A DNA stretch of 64,000 nt from Shewanella oneidensis MR-1 (GCF_000146165.2 NC_004347.2:1054001-1118000); one strand, 5' to 3'. Shown: positions 27,555-37,122, numbered from the stretch's first letter. Numbers and translations: made by a program. The notes: generated by a model from the sequence alone, not told the origin.

Positions 27555-28236
27555 TTTGCTTCAACCTCTTTTCGAATTTCGACAGCATAAATGTGAAGCT
27601 GTAGGTTAGGAACAGATAAATCAGCGCGCAGGTAAAGAGTGGAACACTGTCTTCAAAGGTGCGGCTGCGAATAATTTCTCCCGCCCGCATCAAGTCCACA
27701 CCGCCAATAAAGCCAATCACTGCGGTTTCCTTGAGTAGCACAATAAACTCATTGCCTAATGCGGGCAGAATATTCTTAATCGCCTGCGGCAGAATAATCA
27801 GCTTCATTGTCATCGCTTGTGACAGACCAAGCGAGCGCGCGGCTTCGGTTTGGCCTTTATCGACGGCTTGAATGCCAGCACGAATAATCTCAGAGATATA
27901 AGCGCCACTGTTTAAGCCAAAGGCGATAATGGCAGCGGTGATTTTATCGACATCCAATGCTGCCAGCACGATGAAGTAAAGGATCACTAACTGCACCACC
28001 ACAGGCGTGCCGCGGATCACGCCCACATAGAGTTCGGCGGGGAAGCGGATATACCACTTAGATGACATCTTCATCAGTGTGGTGCCCACGCCTAATACTG
28101 CGCCTAGTAACATGGCGAAGAAGGTCACAATCAAAGTGACTTTCAAGCCATTTAAAATGAGCAGTATGCCTATCATGCCGTCGTCGCCAATGGGGCTAAA
28201 CAGCGAAGTATTGATTGCTTCTAACATAGGGATCAC
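27547..28236 (-). CDS. Polar amino-acid ABC importer, permease
   Basis: A 229-residue HisM/GlnP-type permease with about five transmembrane helices. The family EAA loop ([33 protein letters not shown]) covers about residues 131-163. Earlier blocks [16 protein letters not shown] and [14 protein letters not shown] are typical. It overlaps the binding-protein gene by four bases and the ATPase gene by eight. As the only permease it presumably acts as a homodimer. Confidence 0.94.
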   Translation of the reverse strand: MIPMLEAINTSLFSPIGDDGMIGILLILNGLKVTLIVTFFAMLLGAVLGVGTTLMKMSSKWYIRFPAELYVGVIRGTPVVVQLVILYFIVLAALDVDKITAAIIAFGLNSGAYISEIIRAGIQAVDKGQTEAARSLGLSQAMTMKLIILPQAIKNILPALGNEFIVLLKETAVIGFIGGVDLMRAGEIIRSRTFEDSVPLFTCALIYLFLTYSFTFMLSKFEKRLKQSD

Positions 28237-28967
28237 TTGATATGGGCTGAAACAAGTGCCTGATACTGGCCGTTTTCTTTCAGGTTTTTCAGCGTATGAT
28301 TAATGCTATTGAGGAGTTCAGGTTGCTGTTTTGAGACGGCAAAACCATAAAACTCGGGAGGAAAATCCAGCTTAATCAGTTTGAGATCGGGGTTTTTCGC
28401 CAGATAGTTAGCAGCAGGTTCGCTGTCAAACAACACAAGATCTACTTTGCCATTTTTAAGCTCCATAATGGCTTCGAATCCGGTATTGAAGGCGGTGACC
28501 TTTTGGGTATATTTTTTAGACATCATATCGGCGGTTGAGCCGAGCTGTACCGCAAAATGTTTATCTTTAATGTCATCAAGCGTATGAATACTCTCGTTAT
28601 CTTTATTGACGAGTAGCACTTGAGTGGCTTCGTAATAGGGCTCAGAGAAGTTAACACTTGCCTGCCGCTCGGGGGTGATAGTCATACCCGAGGCGATAAA
28701 ATCAATCTTGCCTGAGTTTAGGGCCACGATCAGCGAGTCGAATTTCATGTTTTCGACTTTTAGGGTCTTGCCCGCATCTTTAGCTATTTGCTTGGCAAGC
28801 TCAATGTCGAAACCTTTGATTTCGTCGCCACTTTGTCCGCCTACATATTCAAAGGGCGGGAATGCGGCATTGGTTCCTACGACTAAAACATCTTCGCTTT
28901 TCCCACATCCAGCTAACAACAAGGTGGCAGTGAGGGTTAGGCCGCCTAATAACATGGATTTTTTCAT
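28233..28967 (-). CDS. Amino-acid ABC importer, substrate-binding lipoprotein
   Basis: A 244-residue SBP family 3 protein and first gene of the operon. The signal ends with a lipobox LLLAGC (Cys about residue 21), so it is predicted to be anchored as a lipoprotein, less usual for Gram-negative binding proteins. The domain shows NAAFPPFEYV, GFDIELAKQIAKDAG, DFIASGMTITPERQASVNFSEPYY and the hinge region typical of this group. The ligand is uncertain. Confidence 0.93.
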   Translation of the reverse strand: MKKSMLLGGLTLTATLLLAGCGKSEDVLVVGTNAAFPPFEYVGGQSGDEIKGFDIELAKQIAKDAGKTLKVENMKFDSLIVALNSGKIDFIASGMTITPERQASVNFSEPYYEATQVLLVNKDNESIHTLDDIKDKHFAVQLGSTADMMSKKYTQKVTAFNTGFEAIMELKNGKVDLVLFDSEPAANYLAKNPDLKLIKLDFPPEFYGFAVSKQQPELLNSINHTLKNLKENGQYQALVSAHIK

Positions 28968-29338
28968 TTAACACTCTCTTTTGGATAACTTGCAATGTGG
29001 CGACTATAGGAGGATAGCGTTCTTGTGTCAATAATTATGCTTTATTTGTGACTAAAAATTCATTTTCAATATGGCAGTTTAAATAATGGACATCATGTTT
29101 AATATGATTATGGTGTTTGATATCAATAGTTTTTTAAAAAGGTTGCTAAATTGTTTAGGGTGACCGTGAATAGCAATTCTATGGTTTTAAACGATGAGAT
29201 ATGCAAATTTTTATTCACTTCAGCGAAAGGGATGGATTTTTATGAACTATCTCAGATACAAATGGTAAAAATTTCATTAAATTATGCTTAAATTGTCTAA
29301 TCTTAATTTAGTATAAAAAACCTTTTATGGAGCTCAAT
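28968..29338. other. Divergent promoter region
   Basis: AT-rich 370 bases between the ABC operon and the outer-membrane gene; it should hold both promoters. No regulator box or hairpin stood out. Confidence 0.4.
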
Positions 29339-30163
29339 GTGAGATACCTAATTTTGGCACCTACGGCGCTGCTTTTAGGCCTAGCAACGTCAGTTTGTGC
29401 AGAAGAATCAACCCAATGGCATTACACCATGGGCATTCATGATTTTATTGTGGAGCAAGAGAATTCACATACCTTTGGGGCCAACGGTAACATCATTATT
29501 GAACATACTACGGCATCGGATATTTATCTGTCTGCAGTGCTGGATATGTTTATCGATATTGATAGGGATAAGTTGGATCCTGACCATATTCCGATGTGGT
29601 TCAAATCGGAATATGCTGCTCTTGGGGAGCTTTATCGTTTTTCCCCCGAGTTATCCCTTGGGTGGCAAGTGGATTTACAGGGCAAGCGTAATACAGTGAG
29701 TTCAGTGGAGAAGCAGGCGAAGCTTTTTCCTGGGCTAACAGCCAATTATCACGGCCAGCAAACTCAAGCACAGCTTAAAGCTGGCGCGGGCTATTACTTT
29801 TTAGAGATCGACGATGATGTGCCCCGCACCCGAGGTTACGATAGAGGCGATTTTGGCAATAGCGAGTTTGCCTACACAGTTATGGGGAGTTTTGGTTTTG
29901 ATTTGACGCCAAAATTAAACCTGAACTTAGCTGCTCAAACTTGGAACGATGGCGACCAATGGCTTGAAAATCAGTATCGTTTGACCATGAGTTATGATAC
30001 CGATTACTGGGAAAAGGGCAGCCAGTGGTTGCTGTATGTCGAACATACTGAATATAACTTGGACCCCTTTGCCAAGGTGAACCTAAATTCGCCCAATTAC
30101 TTACCTATCCTACCTTGGGATAATGATACCTTAGTGCGATTTAGCTTAGTCGTGCCTTGGTAG
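29339..30163 (+). CDS. Putative outer-membrane beta-barrel protein
   Basis: About 274 residues with a signal peptide (RYLILAPTALLLGLATSVCA, cut before EEST). I chose the GTG at 29339 because GGAG lies six bases before it; an in-frame ATG at 29327 would place the ribosome-binding site inside the gene. The mature part alternates polar and aromatic residues (GWQVDLQG, YTVMGSFGFDLTPKLNLNLAAQTW, QWLLYVEHTEY) and ends RFSLVVPW, a terminal aromatic of the kind used for barrel assembly. No specific family or substrate is recognised. It is 3 bases from the convergent LysR stop. Confidence 0.65.
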   Translation: MRYLILAPTALLLGLATSVCAEESTQWHYTMGIHDFIVEQENSHTFGANGNIIIEHTTASDIYLSAVLDMFIDIDRDKLDPDHIPMWFKSEYAALGELYRFSPELSLGWQVDLQGKRNTVSSVEKQAKLFPGLTANYHGQQTQAQLKAGAGYYFLEIDDDVPRTRGYDRGDFGNSEFAYTVMGSFGFDLTPKLNLNLAAQTWNDGDQWLENQYRLTMSYDTDYWEKGSQWLLYVEHTEYNLDPFAKVNLNSPNYLPILPWDNDTLVRFSLVVPW

Positions 30164-30166
30164 ACG

Positions 30167-31057
30167 CTATTTTTGGGTTAAGTGCTTTTTTACTAACGCA
30201 ATCATCGCTTGCGCCGCAAAGGACAATACCTGTTCTTTGCGCCAAAAGAGGGATAACTCCCAGCGCAGTTCATCACTCGCTAAGGGAATATTAACTACCC
30301 CTGATACGCTATAACGCCGCGCAATTGAGCGCGGCAGTATCATCACACCTGTTCCCGCTGCCACCAGTGCGATTCCGAAGTCAGCTTGGCTGACTCGGGT
30401 GATATTTTGGGGGGAGAATCCCGCATGCTGACAGGCATTTAGCACCAATTGATGCAAGGTGTATTCAGTCTCGAACATGACTTGTGGCTCATCGATTAAG
30501 TCATGGATTGAGAGCATTTCCCTTGCGGTGAGGGGATTTTCCTTGGGTAGAACCACCACCATAGGATCGTTAAACACTCGAATGCCGTCATAACCATCGT
30601 CAAAGTTGATGATGCCAGTAGCCAGTTCAATTTCGCCCTTCTGAATCGCTAGCGTTTGCTCAACCCCACCGCGGACTAATAAGTGCATCTCGATTTGTGG
30701 ATACTGCTGGCGATACTTGGCAATGACAGGCGCAAAAATTTCAGCACTGCCTAGCGGTGCAAGGCCAAGCCTTAATTCGCCCGCAGTTAAACTGCGCTGG
30801 GCACTGAGTTCGGCTAACATGCGTTGGCGGCCAGCCAATAACTCTTTGCCATGGCGATAAACCACTTCGCCTGCTTGGGTGAGTTTGACCTGAGTGCCAC
30901 GTTTGCCCCGCTCAAGCAGCACTAAATCGAGCTCTTCTTCAAGTTGACGTACCGCCTTAGAGAGTGCAGGTTGGGTGAGATGAACCTTTTCGCTGGCCTT
31001 ACCAAAACCACCGGCATCGATAATCTCGATAAAATAGCGCAGCACTTTAAGATCCAT
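30167..31057 (-). CDS. LysR-family transcriptional regulator
   Basis: A 296-residue regulator with an N-terminal winged HTH (KVLRYFIEIIDAGGFGKASE, LTQPALSKAVRQLEEEL) and a C-terminal inducer-binding domain from about residue 90. It diverges from lrgAB, the pattern of CidR-type regulators that control murein-hydrolase/acetate-overflow membrane proteins. A pair of near-identical direct repeats in the intergenic gap is a plausible target. The inducer is unknown. Confidence 0.9.
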   Translation of the reverse strand: MDLKVLRYFIEIIDAGGFGKASEKVHLTQPALSKAVRQLEEELDLVLLERGKRGTQVKLTQAGEVVYRHGKELLAGRQRMLAELSAQRSLTAGELRLGLAPLGSAEIFAPVIAKYRQQYPQIEMHLLVRGGVEQTLAIQKGEIELATGIINFDDGYDGIRVFNDPMVVVLPKENPLTAREMLSIHDLIDEPQVMFETEYTLHQLVLNACQHAGFSPQNITRVSQADFGIALVAAGTGVMILPRSIARRYSVSGVVNIPLASDELRWELSLFWRKEQVLSFAAQAMIALVKKHLTQK

Positions 31058-31073
31058 TTTTGCCTCGATAATG

Positions 31074-31111
31074 CATTCTTAAAATTCATGGATTACATTC
31101 TTAATATTCAT
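31074..31111. promoter_or_regulatory. Paired direct repeats between lysR and lrgA
   Basis: CATTCTTAAAATTCAT (31074-31089) and CATTCTTAATATTCAT (31096-31111) match at 15 of 16 positions with a 22-base period, about two helical turns. Each is a weak dyad, as expected for LysR-type binding sites. Confidence 0.6.
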
Positions 31112-31178
31112 TTTTTTTATAAAATAGGCAAGCCTAAAATACTGACATCGCAACTTTGAGTGTAAATCGAGAAACCAC

Positions 31179-31613
31179 ATGTCTTACCTACAAGCCGCAA
31201 TACGTCGATGCCGTTACGGGGCTTTATTGTTAACCCAAATTGCTCTCTTTTGTTTATTGTCTTTTGCCTGCCATTGGTTTGCGACATGGGCGCACTCGCC
31301 TGTGCCTGGCAGTGTGTTGGGGTTAGGTATCTTACTGATTTTACTTGCAACTAAGTTGATCCCTGAAAATGCCGTGCAGCTCGGCGCTGCTTGGCTTATT
31401 GGTGAGTTACTGCTGTTTTTTATTCCGCCTGTGATCTCAGTAATCAAGTATGAAGGCCTATTTGAGCAGTATGGGGTGAATATCCTCTTTACCTTAGTCA
31501 TGGGCAGTGTGTGCGTGATGGTGGGCACGGGGTTTGTGGTTGACAGAGTGTTTCGCTTCGAGCGTCAACTCAATATCAAAAAGCATGCTCGTCGTCATGC
31601 TAAGGCTGCGTAA
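31179..31613 (+). CDS. lrgA: LrgA/CidA-family membrane protein
   Basis: A 144-residue inner-membrane protein with four hydrophobic helices. The family motif PVPGSVLGLGILLILLA is at about residues 41-57 and LGAAWLIGELLLFFIPP at about 67-84. The basic C-terminal tail (KKHARRHAKAA) is cytoplasmic. Its stop overlaps the lrgB start (TAATG). In other bacteria the pair acts holin/antiholin-like or in pyruvate transport; which applies here is unknown. Confidence 0.88.
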   Translation: MSYLQAAIRRCRYGALLLTQIALFCLLSFACHWFATWAHSPVPGSVLGLGILLILLATKLIPENAVQLGAAWLIGELLLFFIPPVISVIKYEGLFEQYGVNILFTLVMGSVCVMVGTGFVVDRVFRFERQLNIKKHARRHAKAA

Positions 31614-32347
31614 TGTCGAGCCTTAACTTAAGCCCAGCGGCAGTATCTGAGTTAGTGTTTTCTCAGACGGGATTGGCGCTCATCAGCTTGTTACTCACGT
31701 TATTTTGTTATTTTGCGGCCAAGATATTGTATCAACGCCACCGAGTATGGTGGTTAGCGCCGATTGTACTCGCGCCCGTGGTGATCACGCTCTTGGTGTT
31801 TAATCTCGATATTCCATTGCCGACTTATTTTGAATACACCCATTGGTTAATGGCCATGTTGGCTCCTGCAACGATTGCATTTGCTTTGCCTATTTATCGG
31901 GAGCGTAAACTCATTCGCCAATATCCGCTGACCATTGCCTTTGGCGTGATTGCAGGGTTGTTATTGGGCATGGTCTCGAGCTGGCTATTAGTCAAGTTTG
32001 TGCCTTTGCCAGTAGAGCTTTCTAAGAGTTTGTTAGTTCGCTCCGTCTCGACGCCCTTTGCGATGGAGGCTACCGGTGCCTTTGGTGGTGTGCCAGAACT
32101 TACCGCCATGATGGTACTCATCACTGGCATTATCGGCATGTTAGTGTGCGAGCCACTCTTTAAGCTGATGCATATTCGTACATCGTTAGGCAAGGGGGTG
32201 GCCTTGGGCGCTTCAGCCCATGGTGCGGGCGCAGCAAAAGCCAGTGAGTTAGGCCAGCAAGAGGGCGTAATTGCAAGTTTAACCATGATTTTTATCGGTA
32301 TTGCGATGGTGTTGGGAGCCCCGTTTTTTGCGCTGATTTTTAGTTAA
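31613..32347 (+). CDS. lrgB: LrgB/CidB-family membrane protein
   Basis: A 244-residue polytopic membrane protein, partner of LrgA. The family signature is RSVSTPFAMEATGAFGG with the following GVALGASAHGAGAAKASELG near residues 198-217. Six to seven helices are visible. The stop codon TAA (32345-32347) lies inside the terminal repeat of MITE copy 2, so the insertion may have set the current C-terminus (FFALIFS). Confidence 0.9.
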   Translation: MSSLNLSPAAVSELVFSQTGLALISLLLTLFCYFAAKILYQRHRVWWLAPIVLAPVVITLLVFNLDIPLPTYFEYTHWLMAMLAPATIAFALPIYRERKLIRQYPLTIAFGVIAGLLLGMVSSWLLVKFVPLPVELSKSLLVRSVSTPFAMEATGAFGGVPELTAMMVLITGIIGMLVCEPLFKLMHIRTSLGKGVALGASAHGAGAAKASELGQQEGVIASLTMIFIGIAMVLGAPFFALIFS

Positions 32348-32574
32348 CCTGAACTCGGGGTAACGAGTGTCGAAAAAATCTCAATTTAACAAACTAAATC
32401 AATGTTATAAGTGATTCTTTTGAAAAGAAAAATCTATTTTCTGGCTGAATGCGCAGATTTTTGCGTATATCAAGGCGCTCTATCGTACGCCATAGCGAGC
32501 TATGGTTAGACAGATCAACGCAGAGAAGCCCGAAAAGATGCCTATTCAGCGGCTCTGCTTCGAGCTCAGGTTAG
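32344..32574. repeat. MITE-like repeat, copy 2 (231 bp)
   Basis: Aligns end to end with 20106-20338: same left end (TTAACCTGAACTCGGGG), same internal CCATAGCGAGCTATGG hairpin, same GCCCGAAAAGATGCCTATTC block, and a right end CGAGCTCAGGTTA. It overlaps the lrgB stop codon. Confidence 0.88.
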
Positions 32575-32644
32575 TTAGTTTGAGTTAAGCATCTTTACGT
32601 GAGTATGACTTTGTTACCTTGAAATGATTTTGTTTTGCCTCTTA

Positions 32645-32684
32645 GGGCGCTAACCTCTGCTTGGGTTATGCGCCCATTTTTTTT
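32645..32684 (+). terminator. Strong intrinsic terminator, displaced from lrgB
   Basis: GGGCGCTAACC pairs with GGTTATGCGCCC (one unpaired base) and is followed by ATTTTTTTT. It lies about 300 bases after lrgB, with the MITE copy in between, so it probably is the original lrgAB terminator pushed away by the insertion. Confidence 0.8.
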
Positions 32685-32741
32685 AGCTGGTACATAACGC
32701 TGACTTCTTATTGATGACGCAACTGAATCGAGTAGGGACCA

Positions 32742-33221
32742 ATGATGGACAAGCAGGAAAGCGTGTTGAATGTGAGTTTACGGCCGATTACCCAAAGCGA
32801 TCTCGAGCTGATTTTTGCTCATCAACTTGATCCAGTAGCTTGCCAATTAGCGCAATTTCCACCGCGGGATCGAGAGGCTTTTTACCGACATTGGCAGCAG
32901 AATATCCTCGGTCAGGAGGCTGTACTTGCACTGGGAATTGAAGTCGAAGGCCAGCTTGTGGGCAATATCTGTCATTGGCATGCAGATGGGCAGGCGTTGA
33001 TTGGTTATTGGATTGATCGCGCCCATTGGGGGCGCGGCATTGCCACGCTGACTTTGAGTGTATTTTTACCCTTAGTCAGGTCAAGACCGCTCTTTGCCCA
33101 TGTAGCTCAGCATAATGTTGCATCTCAACGAGTGTTGCTGCGCCATGGGTTTGTAAAAACAGGTAATGTCATTCAAGAAGAGGCTGATACGGCGTCTTTG
33201 ATTGAGCTGGTGCTGCGCTAA
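32742..33221 (+). CDS. GNAT-family N-acetyltransferase
   Basis: A 159-residue RimJ/RimL-like acetyltransferase. The acetyl-CoA site is seen as GYWIDRAHWGRGIAT (about residues 88-102), with a typical end NVASQRVLLRHGFVKTG. N-terminal strand LRPITQSDLELIFAHQ is standard. The acceptor is unknown. An ATG overlapping its stop opens a 66-codon frame that I do not consider a supported gene. Confidence 0.88.
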   Translation: MMDKQESVLNVSLRPITQSDLELIFAHQLDPVACQLAQFPPRDREAFYRHWQQNILGQEAVLALGIEVEGQLVGNICHWHADGQALIGYWIDRAHWGRGIATLTLSVFLPLVRSRPLFAHVAQHNVASQRVLLRHGFVKTGNVIQEEADTASLIELVLR

Positions 33222-33787
33222 TGCCTAAAAGGGTGGTTTGTAATATAAATGGGGAGTGCGGGTTATATATCTTCTCAAACATACTGTTATCGACAAGCTT
33301 GCTCTGGTTCGTGACTCAGTATCTGTTTGATAGTGACAGCCTCTATCGGATAGGGAGTCTAGCGCGATTGCCAATACCTGTGTCACGGTATCTTATATTG
33401 CCACGTTTAGGATTGATTTAAGATGAGCTCAAGCCATCGCTAATCTGTAGGTATCGTCGTAGGGGAGTGTGTTTAGTTGCTTTAACTTTGCTTGTAACAA
33501 ACTAAAAACAGCAATGGGTACAAATTCATAACCAGATTGAGCTTGTGACAATTAGGGGCTGAATTTTGCAGCCCTTTTTAATACTATTTTCATAAACTGG
33601 CGTCAGTATTGAATATTGTCACTGTGACGTATTCCATTGCGTCGAAATTATGTTAGATTCTGGCGAACTGATGAAGATAGAGGTATGTTTATCACTGTCA
33701 TCAACAGTTCTCCACAGGGCAGTCACTGCAATAATGCTTACTTTTGCAGAGAAATGTCAGGAAGTTACACCAATTCAGAGTCTGCTT
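33222..33787. other. Intergenic region before the OpgG-like gene
   Basis: Carries an intrinsic terminator at 33556-33580: GGGCTG / CAGCCC with a 7-base loop then TTTTT, probably ending the acetyltransferase transcript. The frame upstream of the OpgG-like start (33650-33787) is open but does not look like secreted-protein sequence. Confidence 0.5.
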
Positions 33788-35464
33788 ATGCAACCCAATT
33801 TATTTCCCGAACAAAGACATTTAAATCGTGAGCCGATGGTGATGCCATCGTTAGAAGCTCCTTCTACCCGAAGCCGTTTACAACGCATGGTGGGCAGCGT
33901 ATTACTGACCTGCAGTGTGTTGTTAAGCTTATCTGCTTGTGCAGCGGGTAAAGCGAGTGCACCGCAGGAAGAAGAGTTTAGCTACGCTTGGTTGAAAGGC
34001 TATGCTCATACGCTGGCGACTGAGTCCTATGTAAGTCATAAGGGTGAGTTGCCAAAAAGCTTACAGGGCATGAGCTGGGATGATTACCAGCAATTCCATT
34101 TCAAGAAAAAAGCCGCACTGTGGCGTGAAGACGATTCAGAGTTTCGCGCCGAGTTGTTTCACTTAGGTCTCTATTTCGATACTCCTGTCCATATTTATCA
34201 ATTGGAAAACGGCAAGGCTAAGCGGATTGAATATTCTCCTTCTATGTTCGATTACGGTAAGTCGAAGGTGAAGGGCAGCCAATTACCTAAAGATTTAGGT
34301 TTTGCTGGCTTTAGAATGCAGTTCAACACCGATTGGCAACGTGATGTGGTCGCCTTCTTAGGGGCTAGCTATTTTCGCGCCGTAGGTCAGGAAATGCAGT
34401 ATGGTCTTTCTGCCCGTGGTCTAGCGGTGGACACTGCGCTGCCTAAGCCTGAAGAATTCCCCATGTTCACCCGTTTTTGGTTAGAGAAACCACAGCCGGG
34501 CTCAAATATTGCGACCGTCTATGCACTGCTAGACTCGCCAAGCGTCACTGGTGCTTATCGTTTCGATATCGAGCCGGGTGAGCGTTTGAAAATGAAGGTC
34601 GATGCAGCCATATATCCGCGTAAAGCCATCGAACGTTTGGGTGTTGCGCCGCTGACCAGTATGTTTATGGTGGGTGAGAACGATCGCCGCACTGGTTACG
34701 ACTGGCGTCAAGAGATCCACGATTCAGACGGTCTAGCCATGCACACTGGTAACGGTGAATGGATTTGGCGCCCGCTAGGCAACCCAAGTAATCTGCGATT
34801 CAACGCCTATAGCGATGAGAATCCTAAGGGATTTGGTTTATTGCAGCGCGATCGTAATTTCGACCATTATCAAGATGATGGTGTGTTTTACGAGAAGCGT
34901 CCAAGTCTGTGGATTGAGCCAACGGGCAATTGGGGTAAAGGCTCAGTTCAGTTAGTTGAAATTCCAACGCTGGACGAAACCTTCGACAATATCGTGGCTT
35001 TCTGGAATCCTGCTGAGCCTATTCAACCTGGCCAAGAGCTACTGTACAGCTACAACATGTACTGGGGTGGCATTCCACCTGAACAGTCTCCACGCGCTCG
35101 CGTAGTGGATACTTTTACCGGTATTGGTGGCGTGGTAGGTCAAAAGCGTAAGTACTATAGCAAGCGCTTTGTAATTGATTTTGCTGGTGGTTCTTTACCT
35201 ATGCTGGGTAAAGATGCCCAAGTGAAAGCGGTGATTTCAACATCTCAAGGTCGCGTAGAAATCGAATCTGCTCGTCCACAGCATGCGATCAATGGTTACC
35301 GCGCTATGTTCGACATTGTGCCACCAGAGGATAGTGTAGAGCCGATTAACCTAAGAGTTTACTTAGAAGTGGACGGCCAGCCGTTAACTGAGACGTGGAT
35401 GTACCAGTGGACACCACCGCCAATGAACGAGCGTGAGCTGCACAACGCCGGTCATCTTCAGTAA
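33788..35464 (+). CDS. OpgG/OpgD-family periplasmic glucan biosynthesis lipoprotein
   Basis: About 558 residues, close to the family's 510-550. Family blocks are SYAWLKGYAHTLA, ELFHLGLYFDTPVHIY, GFAGFRMQF, FLGASYFRAVG, GENDRRTGYDWRQEIHDSDG and YNMYWGGIPP. This group shapes osmoregulated periplasmic beta-glucans. The signal GSVLLTCSVLLSLSAC ends in a lipobox, so the protein should be lipid-anchored, unlike the soluble E. coli OpgG and Tat-exported OpgD. No glycosyltransferase opgH is adjacent. I took the ATG at 33788; ATGs at 33836 or 33650 are possible and do not affect the mature protein. A terminator follows. Confidence 0.85.
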   Translation: MQPNLFPEQRHLNREPMVMPSLEAPSTRSRLQRMVGSVLLTCSVLLSLSACAAGKASAPQEEEFSYAWLKGYAHTLATESYVSHKGELPKSLQGMSWDDYQQFHFKKKAALWREDDSEFRAELFHLGLYFDTPVHIYQLENGKAKRIEYSPSMFDYGKSKVKGSQLPKDLGFAGFRMQFNTDWQRDVVAFLGASYFRAVGQEMQYGLSARGLAVDTALPKPEEFPMFTRFWLEKPQPGSNIATVYALLDSPSVTGAYRFDIEPGERLKMKVDAAIYPRKAIERLGVAPLTSMFMVGENDRRTGYDWRQEIHDSDGLAMHTGNGEWIWRPLGNPSNLRFNAYSDENPKGFGLLQRDRNFDHYQDDGVFYEKRPSLWIEPTGNWGKGSVQLVEIPTLDETFDNIVAFWNPAEPIQPGQELLYSYNMYWGGIPPEQSPRARVVDTFTGIGGVVGQKRKYYSKRFVIDFAGGSLPMLGKDAQVKAVISTSQGRVEIESARPQHAINGYRAMFDIVPPEDSVEPINLRVYLEVDGQPLTETWMYQWTPPPMNERELHNAGHLQ

Positions 35465-35480
35465 GCGATACTGATAAATT

Positions 35481-35510
35481 AAAACGCCAGCCTTAGTGCT
35501 GGCGTTTTTG
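35481..35510 (+). terminator. Intrinsic terminator after the OpgG-like gene
   Basis: AAAACGCCAGC pairs with GCTGGCGTTTTT across a 6-base loop. Confidence 0.85.
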
Positions 35511-35652
35511 CATCAAGCCATTTGTTAATTGCAAGTCGCATTCAGAGTTATTGAGGGCTGATTCACTTTTTGAAAATCTAAATAATTTTTCACTGTCAAA
35601 TACCCCTGTCTTGGGCGTAATCTGTTGCGTCCTCGTCATAGGTTTGCGATTT

Positions 35653-37122
35653 ATGTTTGAGATATTTACTTCTATCGGTCTTGGTTGGTCGGTAGCTTTA
35701 GTGCTTGCCGTGTTATTTGTGCTGGCCTACGAGTTTATCAATGGCTTCCACGATACCGCCAACGCGGTCGCAACAGTCATCTACACCAAGGCGATGCCAG
35801 CGAATTTAGCGGTGGTTTCTTCAGCACTTTTTAACTTTGCTGGCGTGCTACTCGGTGGGCTTGGTGTCGCTTATGCCATAGTGCATCTACTTCCCGTTGA
35901 CTCCTTGTTGGGGATGGACTCTACCCAAGGGCTGTTGATGGTCTTTTCGCTATTATTTTCCGCGATTATTTGGAATTTAGGCACTTGGTACTTTGGCATT
36001 CCAGCCTCTAGCTCCCATACCTTAATTGGCTCAATTATGGGCGTTGGCGGTGCATTCGCTTGGATACATAATCAGCCCATTTTGCATGGTATTAACCTCA
36101 CCAAAGCCACGCAGATTATGTTATCCCTGATTATTTCGCCCACGCTTGGTTTTGTGTTGGCGGGGATATTTTTATTGCTGATGAAGTTTATTTGGGCAAA
36201 GCATAAGATCCATCGCACCCCTGATGAGCAGTTTCAGATTAATGGTAAAAGGCATCCGCCTTTCTGGGCGCGAGTGAGTTTGATTGCTTCTGCCATGGGG
36301 GTTAGTTTTGCCCATGGTTCTAACGATGGACAGAAAGGCATTGGCTTAGTGATGCTCGTGCTTATTTGTATGGCCCCTGCGTATTTTGCCCTCGATATGA
36401 GCACTCAATCCTATGATTTAGCACGAACACAGGATGCAAACCGTCGTATCATGGCTATCTACAGCCGTAATCAAGCGGTGATTAGCGATTTAGTGGATGT
36501 AAAAGCAAAGGTTGATGCTAGTGATACACTGCTAAGTCATTGCTCGGCACAAACCGTATTGCCTGCAATGTCGTCACTTGATCGTCGTTTGGAACAGGTC
36601 AATAGTTTTCAGGATATGACTATAGAAGAGCGCCGTGAAGTGCGACGTTTGTTACTGTGTATTGATGACACTGCGCGCAAGGTGGCTAAATTAGAGTTAC
36701 CCGCTAAGGAATTAAGTTCTCTCGCTAAGTGGCGTAAAGACCTGACTAAACCGACAGAATACGCGCCCCTTTGGGTGATTGTGGCGATTGCGACCGCGTT
36801 AGGTTGTGGCACGCTCGTGGGGTGGCGGCGAATTGTGTATACCGTAGGAGAAAAAATTGGCTCCTCGGGAATGACCTATAGCCAAGGTATTGCCGCGCAG
36901 GTGACTGCTGCTGTGTCGATTGGCATCGCGAGCGTCACTGGGATGCCGGTATCGACTACGCATATTTTGTCATCGGCGGTGGCGGGGACTATGGTAGCCA
37001 ATCGCTCTGGGCTACAAAGTCAAACCATTAAGCAAATTCTACTGGCTTGGGTGCTAACACTCCCTATTACTATGTTGCTCTCCGCGTGTGTGTTTATCCT
37101 TGCCAATACACTTTGGGGTTAG
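35653..37122 (+). CDS. pitA: PiT-family inorganic phosphate transporter
   Basis: About 489 residues of a low-affinity phosphate permease that moves metal-phosphate with protons. The two inverted PiT signatures are YEFINGFHDTANAVATVIY (about residues 26-44) and GVSFAHGSNDGQKGIGLVML (about 215-234). GTWYFGIPASSSHTLIGS and GMPVSTTHILSSAVAGTM are matching half-repeats. The hydrophilic middle (about 245-370) is typical of PitA. I chose the ATG at 35653 because it aligns with the E. coli PitA start; an upstream extension to 35551 would add 34 unlike residues. The ion pair is not decidable from sequence. Confidence 0.92.
   Translation: MFEIFTSIGLGWSVALVLAVLFVLAYEFINGFHDTANAVATVIYTKAMPANLAVVSSALFNFAGVLLGGLGVAYAIVHLLPVDSLLGMDSTQGLLMVFSLLFSAIIWNLGTWYFGIPASSSHTLIGSIMGVGGAFAWIHNQPILHGINLTKATQIMLSLIISPTLGFVLAGIFLLLMKFIWAKHKIHRTPDEQFQINGKRHPPFWARVSLIASAMGVSFAHGSNDGQKGIGLVMLVLICMAPAYFALDMSTQSYDLARTQDANRRIMAIYSRNQAVISDLVDVKAKVDASDTLLSHCSAQTVLPAMSSLDRRLEQVNSFQDMTIEERREVRRLLLCIDDTARKVAKLELPAKELSSLAKWRKDLTKPTEYAPLWVIVAIATALGCGTLVGWRRIVYTVGEKIGSSGMTYSQGIAAQVTAAVSIGIASVTGMPVSTTHILSSAVAGTMVANRSGLQSQTIKQILLAWVLTLPITMLLSACVFILANTLWG

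Noticed and set aside
33221..33421. 66-codon frame overlapping the acetyltransferase stop
   Set aside because: The overlap is suggestive but there is no ribosome-binding site and no family-like sequence; kept as unproven.
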